Shown here piece after piece: positions 36,383 through 46,408 of a DNA stretch of 64,000 nucleotides; position 1 is the stretch's first letter; every line of letters starts with the position of its first letter. The notes under the pieces were generated by a model that was not told where the DNA came from, did no database searches, and saw only the letters and a list, made by a program, of their open reading frames with translations. A program made the translations under genes and the position numbers. The DNA is from Cellulomonas sp. (lineage in GTDB: Bacteria; Actinomycetota; Actinomycetes; Actinomycetales; Cellulomonadaceae): contig NZ_JADGMY010000021.1 in NCBI RefSeq assembly GCF_015234515.1, positions 92,120 through 156,119 of the forward strand, in the 5' to 3' direction.

Positions 36383-36467
36383 TGTGCCCCGCGTTTCGGT
36401 AGGTTGACGCCGCGGACCGCCCGCCGACGACGGCGGACGGGTACCGCACCCGTAGTAGAGGAGCCCC

Positions 36468-37250
36468 ATGGCCTACGACGACGACCTCCGGCTGGCGCAC
36501 GTCGTCGCCGACACGGTCGACTCGCTGACGATGTCGCGCTTCAAGGCGCAGGACCTCCAGGTCGAGACCAAGCCGGACCTGACGCCGGTCACCGACGCGG
36601 ACCGTGCCGCCGAGGACCTGGTCCGCTCGCAGCTGGGCCGCGCGCGACCACGCGACGCGGTCCACGGCGAGGAGCGCTCGGACACCGGGCACGGCCCGCG
36701 CCGCTGGGTCGTCGACCCCATCGACGGCACGAAGAACTTCGTCCGCGGGGTCCCCGTGTGGGCGACGCTGCTCGCGCTGATGGACGGCGACGAGGTCGTG
36801 CTGGGCGTGGTCAGCGCACCGGCGCTCGGGCGGCGCTGGTGGGCGGCGAAGGGCACGGGCGCGTTCACCGGCAAGTCCCTCGCGGCCGCGACGCGGCTGC
36901 GCGTCTCGGGCGTGGAGCGCCTCGAGGACGCGTCGCTGTCGTACTCCGACCTGGGCGAGTGGGAGGAGCACGGGCGCCTGGACCCGTTCCTCGACCTCAG
37001 CCGTCGCGTGTGGCGCACCCGCGCGTACGGCGACTTCTGGTCCTACGTGCTCGTCGCCGAGGGCGCGGTCGACGTGGCCGCCGAGCCGGAGCTCGAGCTG
37101 TACGACATGGCCGCGCTGGTCCCCGTCGTCACCGAGGCCGGCGGACGCTTCACGTCGCTGAAGGGCGTGGACGGCCCGCACGGCGGCAACGCGGTGGTCA
37201 CCAACGGCCTGCTGCACGACGAGGTGCTGGCCGTCCTCGACGGCCGATGA
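36468..37250 (+). CDS. hisN: Histidinol-phosphatase, inositol-monophosphatase family (HisN)
   Basis: A 260-residue Mg-dependent phosphatase. The metal site is complete: GEERSD near 67, WVVDPIDGTKNFVRGVPVW (about 79-97) and ELYDMAALVPVVTEAGGRF near 212. Position after aroA-rsgA supports histidinol-phosphatase rather than inositol monophosphatase. The ATG at 36468 has GAGGAG at good spacing. A likely -10 TAGGTT at 36399-36404 gives a leader of about 55 bases containing a small GC-rich stem. The stop overlaps the next gene as ATGA. Confidence 0.9.
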   Translation: MAYDDDLRLAHVVADTVDSLTMSRFKAQDLQVETKPDLTPVTDADRAAEDLVRSQLGRARPRDAVHGEERSDTGHGPRRWVVDPIDGTKNFVRGVPVWATLLALMDGDEVVLGVVSAPALGRRWWAAKGTGAFTGKSLAAATRLRVSGVERLEDASLSYSDLGEWEEHGRLDPFLDLSRRVWRTRAYGDFWSYVLVAEGAVDVAAEPELELYDMAALVPVVTEAGGRFTSLKGVDGPHGGNAVVTNGLLHDEVLAVLDGR

Positions 37251-38008
37251 GCTCGCGCGAGGACGCCTCCACGGGTCGGCACGCAGCGCACGCGGAGTCG
37301 TTCACCCACAACGCCGACGCGTACGCGGCCGTCCGGCCGGGCTACCCGCCCGCAGCGGTGGACCTGCTGGTGCCGTCGGACGCCCACGACGTCCTGGACC
37401 TGGCCGCCGGCACGGGCAAGCTCACCGAGCCGCTCGTCGCACGCGGGCTGCGTGTCGTGGCCGTCGAGCCCGCCGAGGGCATGCGCGAGCAGCTCGTCGC
37501 CCGCCTCCCCCAGGTGGAGGTGCTCGACGGGACCGCGGAGCGGATCCCCCTGCCCGACGCGTCCGTCGACGCGGTCACGGTCGCCCAGGCGTGGCACTGG
37601 TTCGACGAGCCCGTGGCCGCCGCCGAGGTCGCGCGCGTCCTGCGCCCGGGCGGCACGCTCGGGATCGTCTGGAACGACCGCGACGAGGACGTGCCGTGGG
37701 TCGGCGCGTACGGCGCGCTGCTGCACGAGGTCGCCGGACCCCAGCTCGCGCGGGGCACCCATCCCACGCTCGGCGACGCGTTCACCGACGTCCTGCGCAC
37801 CGACGTGCGGTGGGAGCACGTCCTGACGCCGGAGGAGCTCGTGCGCCTGGCGGGCACCCGCTCGTACGCGCTGGTCCTGCCGGCCGACGAGCGGGAGGCG
37901 CTGCTGGAGCGCGTCCGCACGCTCGTCACGACGCACCCGGACATCGCGGGGCGCGACCGCGTCCCGGTCCCGTACGTCACGCGCGTGTACTCGGCTCGCC
38001 GCCGCTGA
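37247..38008 (+). CDS. Class I SAM-dependent methyltransferase
   Basis: A 253-residue methyltransferase of the UbiE/BioC-like group. The SAM-binding motif is VLDLAAGTGKLTEPLVARGL near 46-65, with the acidic end of strand 2 at VAVEPAEGM. Motif II-like DAVTVAQAWHWFD is characteristic of a family active on small molecules or proteins of unknown identity. The ATG at 37247 overlaps the hisN stop as ATGA. The substrate cannot be told from sequence; cotranscription with hisN does not by itself imply a role in histidine synthesis. Confidence 0.85.
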   Translation: MSSREDASTGRHAAHAESFTHNADAYAAVRPGYPPAAVDLLVPSDAHDVLDLAAGTGKLTEPLVARGLRVVAVEPAEGMREQLVARLPQVEVLDGTAERIPLPDASVDAVTVAQAWHWFDEPVAAAEVARVLRPGGTLGIVWNDRDEDVPWVGAYGALLHEVAGPQLARGTHPTLGDAFTDVLRTDVRWEHVLTPEELVRLAGTRSYALVLPADEREALLERVRTLVTTHPDIAGRDRVPVPYVTRVYSARRR

Positions 38009-38020
38009 CGGGCAGGGCGC

Positions 38021-38746
38021 TCAGGGCAGGTCCAGCACCCCGGGCAGCTCGTCCAGGGAGTGGATGACCGTGACGTCCGCTGCAGCGACGTCGGCGTCGG
38101 TCACGACGACACGGCGCGGGCCCGGGCGGTCGAGCCACACACCGAGCAGCCCGGCGTGACGCGCCGCGACCGGGTCGACGTCGAGCTCGTCGCCGACGTA
38201 CGCGGTGCGTCCGGGCGCGGTGCCCAGCCGTCGGCATGCCTCGAGGAACACGCGCGGGTCGGGCTTGCCGTAACCGAGCGTGTCCACGCCGACCAGGACC
38301 TCGAGCCGGTCCCCCAGCCCGGCACGGACGAGCTTGGTCGTCTGGTAGGCGCTCCTCGCGTTCGTCAGCGCCCCCACGCGGACGCCCGCATCGAGGAGCC
38401 GCACCAGGACGGCGTCCGCGTCGTCGTGCGCGGCCCACCCCGACGCGAACGCGTCGTCGAACAGGGCGTCCCACTCGTCGTACGCGTCGTCATCGAGCGC
38501 CGGACCGCCGAACGCCGCGTGCAGCTCGTTCGCGCGCGTCATCCGCTGCTCGCGGAACGTCCGCTCGCCGCGCGTGTACGCGCGGTAGTGGCCGCCGGGG
38601 TCGGCGCGCCACAACGCCAGCGCCGCGTCGACGTCCGCACCCGGCGCGTACCGCTCGAGGACGGCCGCGAGCGCGACACGGAACGCCGCGCGCGTCTCGA
38701 CGAGCGTGTCGTCGATGTCGAACAGGACGCCGTCGACCGCGGTCAC
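38021..38746 (-). CDS. HAD-superfamily hydrolase
   Basis: A 241-residue HAD phosphatase. Motif I is [12 protein letters not shown] (nucleophile Asp near 10), motif II is GALTNARS, motif III is [12 protein letters not shown] and motif IV is [14 protein letters not shown] helical cap lies between I and II. It resembles the phosphoglycolate phosphatase/YjjG-like group, which dephosphorylates nucleotides or sugar phosphates, but the substrate is not evident. The GTG at 38746 overlaps the gltX stop as GTGA. Confidence 0.88.
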   Translation of the reverse strand: MTAVDGVLFDIDDTLVETRAAFRVALAAVLERYAPGADVDAALALWRADPGGHYRAYTRGERTFREQRMTRANELHAAFGGPALDDDAYDEWDALFDDAFASGWAAHDDADAVLVRLLDAGVRVGALTNARSAYQTTKLVRAGLGDRLEVLVGVDTLGYGKPDPRVFLEACRRLGTAPGRTAYVGDELDVDPVAARHAGLLGVWLDRPGPRRVVVTDADVAAADVTVIHSLDELPGVLDLP

Positions 38747-40254
38747 AGGGTCGTGCGCAGCGCGGCGATCCGCGCCAGGGTTGCGTCCTTGCCGAGGATC
38801 TCCATGGACTCGAACAGCGGCGGCGACACCCGGCGGCCCGTCAGTGCGACGCGCAGCGGCGTGTACGCGAACCGCGGCTTGATGCCCAGGCCGCCCTCCT
38901 CCGCCGGCGCCACGAGCGCGGCGCCGAGCACGGTCTGCGTCGCGTCGGTCGTGAAGCCGTCGGCGGGGATCTCGGCGAGCACCTGCGCCGCGCGGTCGAG
39001 CACGTCCGCGGACTCGGCGCGCAGCGCACCGCGGGCGTCCTCGGCGACCTCGAGCGCGTCGTCGGCGACGAAGAGGAAGCCGAGCATGCCCACGGCCTCG
39101 CCGAGCAGCGTCATGCGCTCCTGGACCAGCGGCGCGCCCGCGTCCAGAAGGGCCCGGTGCTCGGCCGACAGGTCGGCGTAGGAGTCCGCCGGGACCAGGC
39201 CCGCGGCGTGGAGGTACGGCACCAGGCGGTTCCGGAAGTCCTCGGGGGCCAGCAGCCGCACGTGGGCGCCGTTGATCGCCTCGGCCTTCTTGAGGTCGAA
39301 GCGCGCCGGGTTCGGGTTGACGTCGGCGACGTCGAACGCCGCCACCATCTCCTCGAGCGTGAACACGTCGCGGTCGGGCGCGATCGACCAGCCCAGCAGC
39401 GCCAGGTAGTTCAGCAGCCCCTCGGGCGTGAACCCGCGCTCCCGGTGCAGGAACAGGTTGGACTCGGGGTCGCGCTTCGAGAGCTTCTTGTTGCCCTCCC
39501 CCATGACGTACGGCAGGTGGCCGAACTGCGGCACGACGGTGGCGACGCCCAGGTCCAGCAGCGCGCGGTAGAGCACGACCTGACGCGGCGTGGAGGACAG
39601 CAGGTCCTCGCCGCGCAGGACGTGCGTGATGCCCATGAGCGCGTCGTCGACCGGGTTGACCAGCGTGTACAGCGGGTGGCCGTTGCCGCGCACGATGACG
39701 TAGTCGGGCACCGACCCGGCCTTGAACGTGATCTCGCCGCGGACGACGTCGACGAACGAGACGTCCTCGTCGGGCATCCGCATCCGGATGACGGCCTCGC
39801 GCCCCTCGGCCCGGTAGGCCGCCTTCTGCTCGTCGCTGAGGTCCCGGTCGTAGCCGTCGTAGCCGAGCTTCGGGTCGCGGCCGGCGGCGCGGTGCCGGGC
39901 CTCGACCTCCTCGGCGGTCGAGAAGGACTCGTACGCGTACCCGCCGTCGACCAGCCGCGCGACGACGTCCCGGTACAGGTCGTAGCGCTGCGACTGCCGG
40001 TACGGCTCGTGCGGGCCCCCGACCTCGACGCCCTCGTCCCAGTCCATGCCCAGCCAGCGCAGCGCGTCGAGCAGCTGCAGGTACGACTCCTGCGAGTCGC
40101 GCGCCGGGTCCGTGTCCTCGATGCGGAAGACGAACGTGCCGCCGACGTGCCGGGCGTACGCCCAGTTGAACAGCGCGGTGCGGATGAGGCCGACGTGGGG
40201 CGTACCCGTCGGGGACGGGCAGAAGCGGACACGCACGGGGCTGCTGGCGGACAC
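38743..40254 (-). CDS. gltX: Glutamyl-tRNA synthetase
   Basis: A 503-residue class I aminoacyl-tRNA synthetase. The HIGH-type motif is [11 protein letters not shown] (12-22) and the KMSKS-type motif is [10 protein letters not shown] near 258. Catalytic residues in [12 protein letters not shown] and the insertion [10 protein letters not shown] are present, as is the C-terminal helical anticodon domain. The GTG at 40254 has GAGG six bases upstream and gives the standard N-terminus; a longer open frame is rejected. In bacteria without glutaminyl-tRNA synthetase it would also charge tRNA-Gln for later amidation, a family inference. Confidence 0.96.
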   Translation of the reverse strand: MSASSPVRVRFCPSPTGTPHVGLIRTALFNWAYARHVGGTFVFRIEDTDPARDSQESYLQLLDALRWLGMDWDEGVEVGGPHEPYRQSQRYDLYRDVVARLVDGGYAYESFSTAEEVEARHRAAGRDPKLGYDGYDRDLSDEQKAAYRAEGREAVIRMRMPDEDVSFVDVVRGEITFKAGSVPDYVIVRGNGHPLYTLVNPVDDALMGITHVLRGEDLLSSTPRQVVLYRALLDLGVATVVPQFGHLPYVMGEGNKKLSKRDPESNLFLHRERGFTPEGLLNYLALLGWSIAPDRDVFTLEEMVAAFDVADVNPNPARFDLKKAEAINGAHVRLLAPEDFRNRLVPYLHAAGLVPADSYADLSAEHRALLDAGAPLVQERMTLLGEAVGMLGFLFVADDALEVAEDARGALRAESADVLDRAAQVLAEIPADGFTTDATQTVLGAALVAPAEEGGLGIKPRFAYTPLRVALTGRRVSPPLFESMEILGKDATLARIAALRTTL

Positions 40255-40342
40255 GGAACACCTCGGTGATGGCAGGAGCGGGATCCCCTGCAGCCTACCG
40301 AGCGGCCGGAACCCCGACGTGCCGCGGGTCGTTGGAGGGGAC

Positions 40343-41176
40343 ATGCACGGCACCGCCGCAGGACCGCTGATCGACCCGACGTCTCGACCCGCAGCGGCGG
40401 CACCGCCGGACGGCGACGCGTCGGCCGGCACGTCCCAGGCCGTGGGCGACGTCGTGCGACGGCGGGCCGCCGAGCTGGTCGCAGCCGACATGGACCCTGG
40501 CAGCGTCGCCGGGCACGTGCGTGACGCGCAGCGTGAGATGGCGCGCTTCCGGATGGGCTACGAGTTCGGCATCGAGGAGATGCTGACGAAGATCCGCATC
40601 CTGCGCTCGGAGTTCCGCCAGACGCACGACCACAACCCGATCGAGCACGTCACCTCCCGGCTGAAGTCGATGGACTCGATCCTCGACAAGGCCGTGCGCT
40701 ACGGCTGCGCCACCGACGTGCCGACGATCCGCGAGCGCATCCGGGACATCGCCGGCATCCGCATCACGTGCAGCTTCGAGTCGGACGCGTACTGGGTCGC
40801 CGACATGCTGTCGCAGCAGCCGGACGTCGAGATCGTGCAGCGCAAGGACTACATCGCCGCCCCCAAGGCCAACGGGTACCGCTCGCTGCACCTCATCGTG
40901 CGCATCCCGGTGTTCCTGTCCGACCGGACCGAGCACGTGTTCGTCGAGGTGCAGATCCGCACCATCGCGATGGACTTCTGGGCGAGCGTCGAGCACAAGC
41001 TGTCCTACAAGTACCGCGGCGACGTGCCCGGCCACCTGGCGACCGAGCTCCTGGACGCCGCGCACACCGCAGCCGAGCTCGACGCACGCATGGGGCGGCT
41101 GCGCGACGAGGTGCGTGACCTGGGGACGGAGGGCGCCCCTGGCGCACCTCGCGACGCCGAGACGACACCGGCCTGA
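40343..41176 (+). CDS. Small alarmone (p)ppGpp synthetase (RelA-type synthetase domain)
   Basis: A 277-residue protein with only a RelA/SpoT synthetase domain. Motifs: [20 protein letters not shown] near 134, the substrate loop [20 protein letters not shown] near 170 and [19 protein letters not shown] near 202. No HD hydrolase, TGS or ACT domain is present, so it makes but does not degrade alarmone. The first 40 residues are low-complexity. The ATG at 40343 has GGAGGGG at good spacing. It lies divergent from gltX, a charging enzyme, but no shared regulation is visible. Confidence 0.9.
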   Translation: MHGTAAGPLIDPTSRPAAAAPPDGDASAGTSQAVGDVVRRRAAELVAADMDPGSVAGHVRDAQREMARFRMGYEFGIEEMLTKIRILRSEFRQTHDHNPIEHVTSRLKSMDSILDKAVRYGCATDVPTIRERIRDIAGIRITCSFESDAYWVADMLSQQPDVEIVQRKDYIAAPKANGYRSLHLIVRIPVFLSDRTEHVFVEVQIRTIAMDFWASVEHKLSYKYRGDVPGHLATELLDAAHTAAELDARMGRLRDEVRDLGTEGAPGAPRDAETTPA

Positions 41177-41198
41177 CGAGGACCGCGCTGCGGCGCGC

Positions 41199-42656
41199 TC
41201 AGCGGGCCGGGACGGCGTCACCGTCGTGCACCCCCGCCGCCCAGACGTCACCCGGCACGTCGCCCGGCAGCAGGGGGTTGCCGTGCCCCTGGAACCGGTC
41301 GTCCCGGCCCGCGCGCCGGGCGGCCTGGTAGTCGGCCAGCGCGCCGAACGCCCAGCGGGACAGCAGCAGGATCGCGACGAGGTTGACGGTCGCCATCAGC
41401 GCCATGGCGATGTCCGCGACGGCCCACACGGTCGTCAGCGCGAGCAGCGAGCCGATGCCGATGGCGGCCAGGACCAGGGTGCGCAGCGCCGTCAGGGCGC
41501 GTCCCCGGATGCCCAGGTAGGTCAGGTTGGTCTCCGCGTAGGAGTAGTTGCCGAGCACCGAGCTGAACGCGAACGAGAACACGAGCACCGTCATCGGCAG
41601 GATCGTCCACGACCCGAGCTCGTGCTCGATCGCGGCCGACGTCAGCGCCGCACCCGCGTTCGGGCCGGTCTCCCCCGGCACGTACACCTCGGGCCCGGCC
41701 GACAGGACGATGAACGCCGTCGCCGAGCAGACGAGCATCGTGTCGACGAACACCCCGAACGACTGCACCAGGCCCTGCTTCACGGGGTGCGACACGGTGG
41801 CGGTCGCCGCGGTGTTCGGCGCCGAGCCCATGCCCGCCTCGTTGGAGAACAGGCCGCGCTTGGTGCCGTTGAGCACCGCCGCCAGGATGCCCCCGGCCGT
41901 GCCGGCCAGCGCGCTGTCCAGTCCGAACGCGCCGCGCAGGATCTGCCCCACCACGTCCGGGAGGGCCGAGATGTTGAGCGCCACGATGACGATCGCGAGC
42001 AGCAGGTACGCGGCGGCCATGAGCGGCACGACGACCTCGGCGACGCGGGCGACGCGGCGCACCCCACCGAACAGCACCGGGGCGGCGATGACCATGAGCC
42101 CGACGGCGGTCCACGCGACGGGGACCTCGTGGCTGGAGGACAACGTGTCGGCGATGGTGTTGGCCTGCACCATGTTGAAGGCGAACCCGAACGTGACCAC
42201 GAGCAGCACGGCGAACACCGCGCCCCACCGGTAGGAGCCCAGGCCGCGCTGGATGTAGTACGCGGGGCCGCCTCGGTAGGAGCCGTCCTCCTGGCGCACC
42301 TTGAACACCTGGGCGAGCGTCGCCTCGATGAGCGCGGTGGCCATGCCGACCGCGGCCACGACCCACATCCAGAACACCGCGCCGGGTCCGCCGAGCGTCA
42401 GCGCGACCGCCACACCGGCGATGTTGCCCGTTCCCACGCGCGACGCCAGACCGACGGCGAACGCCTGGAAGGACGAGATGCCGCCCTCCGCGCCGGAGCG
42501 CGACGACACGAGCTGCGCGACCATCGTCGGGAACAGCCGCACCTGGACGAAGCCCGTGCGCAGCGTGAACCACAGGCCCACGCCGACGAGGGCGTAGACC
42601 AGCCAGTAGGAGTACAGCGCGTTCGTCAGCCAGTCGATCCCCACCTGCAGGTCCAT
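41199..42656 (-). CDS. Sodium:alanine/glycine symporter (AGCS family)
   Basis: A 485-residue secondary transporter expected to import alanine or glycine with Na+. About 11 helices are visible. Family motifs include QAFAVGLASRVGTGNIAGVA near 64-83, FWMWVVAAVGMATALIEATL, the GGPAYYIQRGLG segment and GLFSNEAGMGSAPNTAATA near 271. The cytoplasmic tail is charged. The ATG at 42656 follows GGGGGCGCC; TAGCGT about 30 bases upstream is a likely -10. Confidence 0.93.
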   Translation of the reverse strand: MDLQVGIDWLTNALYSYWLVYALVGVGLWFTLRTGFVQVRLFPTMVAQLVSSRSGAEGGISSFQAFAVGLASRVGTGNIAGVAVALTLGGPGAVFWMWVVAAVGMATALIEATLAQVFKVRQEDGSYRGGPAYYIQRGLGSYRWGAVFAVLLVVTFGFAFNMVQANTIADTLSSSHEVPVAWTAVGLMVIAAPVLFGGVRRVARVAEVVVPLMAAAYLLLAIVIVALNISALPDVVGQILRGAFGLDSALAGTAGGILAAVLNGTKRGLFSNEAGMGSAPNTAATATVSHPVKQGLVQSFGVFVDTMLVCSATAFIVLSAGPEVYVPGETGPNAGAALTSAAIEHELGSWTILPMTVLVFSFAFSSVLGNYSYAETNLTYLGIRGRALTALRTLVLAAIGIGSLLALTTVWAVADIAMALMATVNLVAILLLSRWAFGALADYQAARRAGRDDRFQGHGNPLLPGDVPGDVWAAGVHDGDAVPAR

Positions 42657-42720
42657 GGCGCGCCCCCGTCGTCGGTCCCGTGGAGCCGACGCTAGACGGG
42701 GCGCTCCCGTGGGGCTAGGG

Positions 42721-43509
42721 CTACGGGGTCCGGCGCAGCACCGGGTTGCGCAGCACGCCGATCTCCTCGACCTCGACCTCCACGACGTCGCGGTGCTCGA
42801 GGCGGCCGACGCCCGCGGGCGTGCCGGTGAGGATCACGTCACCGGGCAGCAGCGTGAACACCTCGGAGACGTACGAGACGAGGTACGCCACGTCGAACAC
42901 CATCTGCGACGTGCGACCGTCCTGCCGGCTCTCGCCGTTGACGCGGGCGGTCACCGCGAGGTCGTCGACGTCCAGGCCGGGCACGATCCACGGGCCCAGC
43001 GGGCAGGAGGTGTCGAAGCCCTTGGCGCGCGTCCACTGGTCGTCGGAGCGCTGGATGTCGCGCGCCGTGACGTCGTTGGCGACGGTGTACCCGAACACGT
43101 GGTGGAGTGCACGCTCCGGCGGCACGTCCTTGGTGACCTTGCCGATGACGACGGCCAGCTCGGCCTCGTGCTCGACGTGCTCGGTCCAGTCCGGCAGCAC
43201 GATCGGGTCGTCGGGGCCGATCACGGAGGTGTTGGGCTTGAGGAACAGCAGCGGCGACGTGGGGACGTCGTTGCCGTGCTCGGCCGCGTGGGCGGCGTAG
43301 TTGCGGCCGACCCCGATGATCTTGGACCGCGGGATGACGGGCGCGAGCAGGCGCACGCCGTCGTCGTCGAGGCGGACCCGCTCGCCCGTGGGCTGCACCG
43401 GCGTGTAGATGGGGTCGCCGCTGATGACGACGAGCTCCTCGTGGCCGGGCTCGCCCTCGACGAGCGCGTAGCGGGGGTCGGAACCGTTGGTGAACCTGGC
43501 GATGCGCAC
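42721..43509 (-). CDS. Fumarylacetoacetate hydrolase-family protein
   Basis: A 262-residue FAH-fold metal enzyme. The catalytic domain shows KIIGVGRNYAAHAAEHG, LLFLKPNTSVIG, EHVEHEAELAVVIGK (metal-binding Glu residues) and GYTVANDVTARDIQ, ending in PGDVILTGTPAGVG. Relatives are oxaloacetate decarboxylases, acylpyruvate hydrolases or 2-hydroxyhepta-2,4-diene-1,7-dioate isomerases; sequence alone does not decide. The GTG at 43509 is exactly six bases after TAGGCT, so the mRNA should be leaderless. In several Actinobacteria such a gene lies beside gltX, as it nearly does here. Confidence 0.88.
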   Translation of the reverse strand: MRIARFTNGSDPRYALVEGEPGHEELVVISGDPIYTPVQPTGERVRLDDDGVRLLAPVIPRSKIIGVGRNYAAHAAEHGNDVPTSPLLFLKPNTSVIGPDDPIVLPDWTEHVEHEAELAVVIGKVTKDVPPERALHHVFGYTVANDVTARDIQRSDDQWTRAKGFDTSCPLGPWIVPGLDVDDLAVTARVNGESRQDGRTSQMVFDVAYLVSYVSEVFTLLPGDVILTGTPAGVGRLEHRDVVEVEVEEIGVLRNPVLRRTP

Positions 43510-43538
43510 GGGCCCAGCCTAAGTCCGCCCCGGGCGCC

Positions 43539-44357
43539 TCAGGCGCGGGCGAGGACCTCGCCGTGCGGGACCATGAACCAGCCGTCCGGCGAGGTCCCCC
43601 ACTCGCGCCACGCGTCGGCCAGCAGCTCGAGCGCCACCTCGTCGGCGAGGTGGTGGCCCATCGCCTGCACGGCGAAGTTCGACGCGACGCACCGGTCGGC
43701 CCACAGGCTCGCCCACCACGTCCGGTCCTCGGGTGTCGCGTAGCACCAGACGCCCGCACCGGGCGCGACGCCCGCCGGGTCGAAACCGGCCTGCCGCACC
43801 CAGGAGAGCAGGCGCCGGCCGGCGTCCGCCTCCGCGCCGTTGGCCTGCGTGACCTCGTGGTACAGCGCCTGCCACTCGTCGAGGCCGGGGTGCGCGGGGT
43901 ACCACGTCATGCCCGCGTAGTCGGCGTCGCGCACCGCGACGACACCGCCGGGGCGCGTCACGCGTCGCATCTCGCGCAGCGCGGCCACGGGGTCGGTGAG
44001 GTGCTGCAGCACCTGGTGCGCGTGCACGACGTCGAACGTGTCGTCCTCGAACTCCAGCGCGTACGCGTCACCGACCTCGAAGCGCACGTTCGCCGCGCCC
44101 TTCTCGGCCGCGTGCTCGGTGGCGACGGCCAGCACGGCGGCGGACCGGTCGACACCCACGACGTCACCCGGGGCGACGCGGGACGCGAGGTCCACCGTGA
44201 CGGTGCCCGGGCCGCAGCCCACGTCGAGCAGCCGCTGGCCCGGCGCCAGCGCCGGCAGCAGGTAGCCGGCGGAGTTCTCCGCCGTGCGCCACCTGTGCGA
44301 GCGCAGCACGCTCTCGTGGTGGCCGTGCGTGTAGACGTCGTGGGTCCGCGTGGTCAC
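43539..44357 (-). CDS. SAM-dependent methyltransferase
   Basis: A 272-residue class I methyltransferase. The SAM motif is LLDVGCGPGTVTVDLASRV near 45-63, followed by VVGVDRSAAVL and FDVVHAHQVLQHLTDPVAAL, typical of UbiE/COQ5-like enzymes. The N-terminal HDVYTHGHHESVLRSHRWRT is conserved in a group annotated as methyltransferase domain proteins without a known substrate. The GTG at 44357 lies five bases after TACAGT, a probable leaderless promoter; this decides against the upstream ATG at 44393. Confidence 0.85.
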   Translation of the reverse strand: MTTRTHDVYTHGHHESVLRSHRWRTAENSAGYLLPALAPGQRLLDVGCGPGTVTVDLASRVAPGDVVGVDRSAAVLAVATEHAAEKGAANVRFEVGDAYALEFEDDTFDVVHAHQVLQHLTDPVAALREMRRVTRPGGVVAVRDADYAGMTWYPAHPGLDEWQALYHEVTQANGAEADAGRRLLSWVRQAGFDPAGVAPGAGVWCYATPEDRTWWASLWADRCVASNFAVQAMGHHLADEVALELLADAWREWGTSPDGWFMVPHGEVLARA

Positions 44358-44492
44358 AGAGCACTGTAGGCGCGCGCCCGGCCACCGGACCAAGGTCCGG
44401 GACGGATGAGGTCACATGCTGAGAACTGGTGCGCCCTGCACCGCGTGCGCCACCCGGGGCGGACCTCGGCACACCCGTCTAGCATGCCCAGG

Positions 44493-45596
44493 GTGCGACG
44501 CATCGTGGGGGTGGACACCGCCCGTGGACTCGCCGTGCTCGGCATGGTGACCGCGCACGTCGGCCTGGCCGACCCCGAGCGCACCTTCCCGCCCGGCGGC
44601 TGGGCGCAGCTCACCGACGGCAGGCCGTCCGCGCTGTTCGTCCTCCTGGCGGGCGTGGGCCTCGCGCTGCTGTCCGGCGGCGACACCCCGGTGCTGGGCA
44701 CGCGCCTGGTCCAGGCCCGGCTGCGGATCCTCGTGCGTGCCGTGCTGCTCGTGGTTCTCGGGACGGGCCTGGTGCTCCTCGAGACGCCCGTCGTCGTGAT
44801 CCTCGTCGTCTACGCCGCGCTCTTCGCGGCCGGCACGGCGGTGCTGCGGTGGCCGCGCTGGGCGCTCGTCGTCACGGCCACCGTCGTCGCGCTGCTCGGG
44901 CCCGTGCTGCGCCAGCAGCTCGCCGTGCACGTCGAGGTCGACGACGCCCGCCCGCTGGACCTGCTGACGGTGCTGCTCGGCCAGTACTACCCGGCGATCG
45001 TGTGGATCGCGTACGTGCTGGTCGGGCTCGCGGTGGGCCGCAGCGACCTGCGCGCCGGGCGCACCCACGCGGCGCTGGCCGCCTGGGGTGCGGGGCTGGT
45101 GGTCCTCGGTCACGGGGGCGCGTGGGCGGCGCGGCTCCTGCTGGGGAGCGTCACCGAGCTGACGACGGCCGAGCCGCACTCGTCGACGTTCTTCGAGGTC
45201 GCCGGCAACACCGGCACGTGCCTGCTGGTGCTCGCCGTCTGCCTCGCCGTCGGCGTGCGGTGGCCGCGCGCGCTGGCGCCCGTGTCGGCGACGGGCGCGC
45301 TCGCCCTGACCGCCTACACCGGGCAGCTCCTGGCCATCGCCGTGCTGGGCGACGACGTGGTGTGGCAGGCGACCGCCACCAGCTGGCTGGCTTTCCTGCT
45401 GGTCACCGTCGGGTTCTGCTGGCTGTGGCACGCCACCGTGGGACGCGGCCCGCTGGAGACCGTGCTGCACGCGGTGTCGGTGCGCGCCGCGGACGTCGCA
45501 CCGGACACGCTGCCCCCGCGCACCGAGCCGGGGCATCGACCGGCCCCGGCACGTGCGCCCGACGCCCCGCGCACCGACCCCGTCGACCAGCGCTGA
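44493..45596 (+). CDS. Multi-pass membrane protein, heparan-alpha-glucosaminide acetyltransferase-like (DUF1624/DUF418)
   Basis: A 367-residue protein with about ten hydrophobic segments. It opens RRIVGVDTARGLAVLGMVTA, the hallmark DxxRGxA/G start of the DUF1624/YeiB-like acyltransferase superfamily, and ends with a DUF418-like block (LTAYTGQLLAIAVLG) and a Pro-rich cytoplasmic tail. It may acetylate a surface sugar, which is inference. I chose the GTG at 44493 because TAGCAT (44480-44485) is an apt -10 that would remove the ATG at 44484 from the transcript. Confidence 0.8.
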   Translation: MRRIVGVDTARGLAVLGMVTAHVGLADPERTFPPGGWAQLTDGRPSALFVLLAGVGLALLSGGDTPVLGTRLVQARLRILVRAVLLVVLGTGLVLLETPVVVILVVYAALFAAGTAVLRWPRWALVVTATVVALLGPVLRQQLAVHVEVDDARPLDLLTVLLGQYYPAIVWIAYVLVGLAVGRSDLRAGRTHAALAAWGAGLVVLGHGGAWAARLLLGSVTELTTAEPHSSTFFEVAGNTGTCLLVLAVCLAVGVRWPRALAPVSATGALALTAYTGQLLAIAVLGDDVVWQATATSWLAFLLVTVGFCWLWHATVGRGPLETVLHAVSVRAADVAPDTLPPRTEPGHRPAPARAPDAPRTDPVDQR

Positions 45597-45616
45597 CCGC
45601 GCGAGGCGCGGCTCAG
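45593..45616. terminator. Compact bidirectional terminator overlapping two stop codons
   Basis: CTGACCGCGC pairs with GCGCGGCTCAG (one bulged base) around a GAG loop. The stem contains the stop codon of the membrane protein gene on one side and of the ABC ATPase gene on the other. Confidence 0.5.
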
Positions 45617-46395
45617 AGCGGATCGAGGATCCGCTGCAGGAACCGCCGCGTGCGCTCGTGGTGCGGGTCGGCCAGCACGTCGTCGGGCCGCCCCTCCTCG
45701 ACGACGACGCCGTCGTCCATGAACACGACGTGGTCGGCGACCTGCCGCGCGAACCGGATCTCGTGCGTCACGACGACCATCGTCCAGCCCTCCGCCGCCA
45801 GGTCGCGCATGACGGCGAGCACCTCCCCCACGGTCTCGGGGTCCAGCGCCGACGTCGGCTCGTCGAACAGCAGGAGCCGCGGGCGCAGCGCCAGGGCGCG
45901 CGCGATGCCCACGCGCTGCTGCTGACCGCCCGACAGCTCGTGCGGGTACGCGTCGGCCTTGTCGGCGAGCCCGACCTTCGCGAGCAGCGCCGTCGCCTCG
46001 GCCACCACCTCACCGGCCGGGCGTCGCTGGGCGAACAGCGGCCCCTCCGTGACGTTCTGCAGCGCCGTGCGGTGCGGGAAGAGCTGGTGGGACTGGAACA
46101 CCATGCCGGAGGTCGCGCGCAGGCGCCGCAGCTCGGCACGCGTGGGGCGACGCGCGAGGTCGATCTCGACGTCGTCGACGCGCACGGTGCCCGCCTCCGG
46201 CACCTCGAGCGAGTTGAGGCAGCGCAGCAGCGTCGTCTTGCCGGACCCGGACGGTCCGATGAGCACGGTCACGCTGCCGCGGTCGACCGTCAGGCCGATG
46301 CCGCGCAGCACGTGCAGGTCACCGAAGGACTTCTCCAGGCCCCGGACCTCGACCAGCGGCCGGGCGTCGGGTGGCGTCGTCGCGTCGCTCGTCAT
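45613..46395 (-). CDS. Amino-acid ABC transporter ATP-binding protein (cystine type)
   Basis: A 260-residue polar-amino-acid ABC ATPase. Walker A is IGPSGSGKTTLLRCLNSLE, the Q-loop is in MVFQSHQLFPH, the signature is LSGGQQQRVGIARAL, Walker B is LLLFDEPTSALDPE and the switch His is in VVVTHEIRFARQV. It energises the permease encoded 13 bases upstream. The ATG at 46395 has GGGAG five bases before it; the in-frame start at 46407 lacks one. Last gene of the transporter operon. Confidence 0.93.
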   Translation of the reverse strand: MTSDATTPPDARPLVEVRGLEKSFGDLHVLRGIGLTVDRGSVTVLIGPSGSGKTTLLRCLNSLEVPEAGTVRVDDVEIDLARRPTRAELRRLRATSGMVFQSHQLFPHRTALQNVTEGPLFAQRRPAGEVVAEATALLAKVGLADKADAYPHELSGGQQQRVGIARALALRPRLLLFDEPTSALDPETVGEVLAVMRDLAAEGWTMVVVTHEIRFARQVADHVVFMDDGVVVEEGRPDDVLADPHHERTRRFLQRILDPL

Positions 46396-46408
46396 GTCGT
46401 CTCCCACG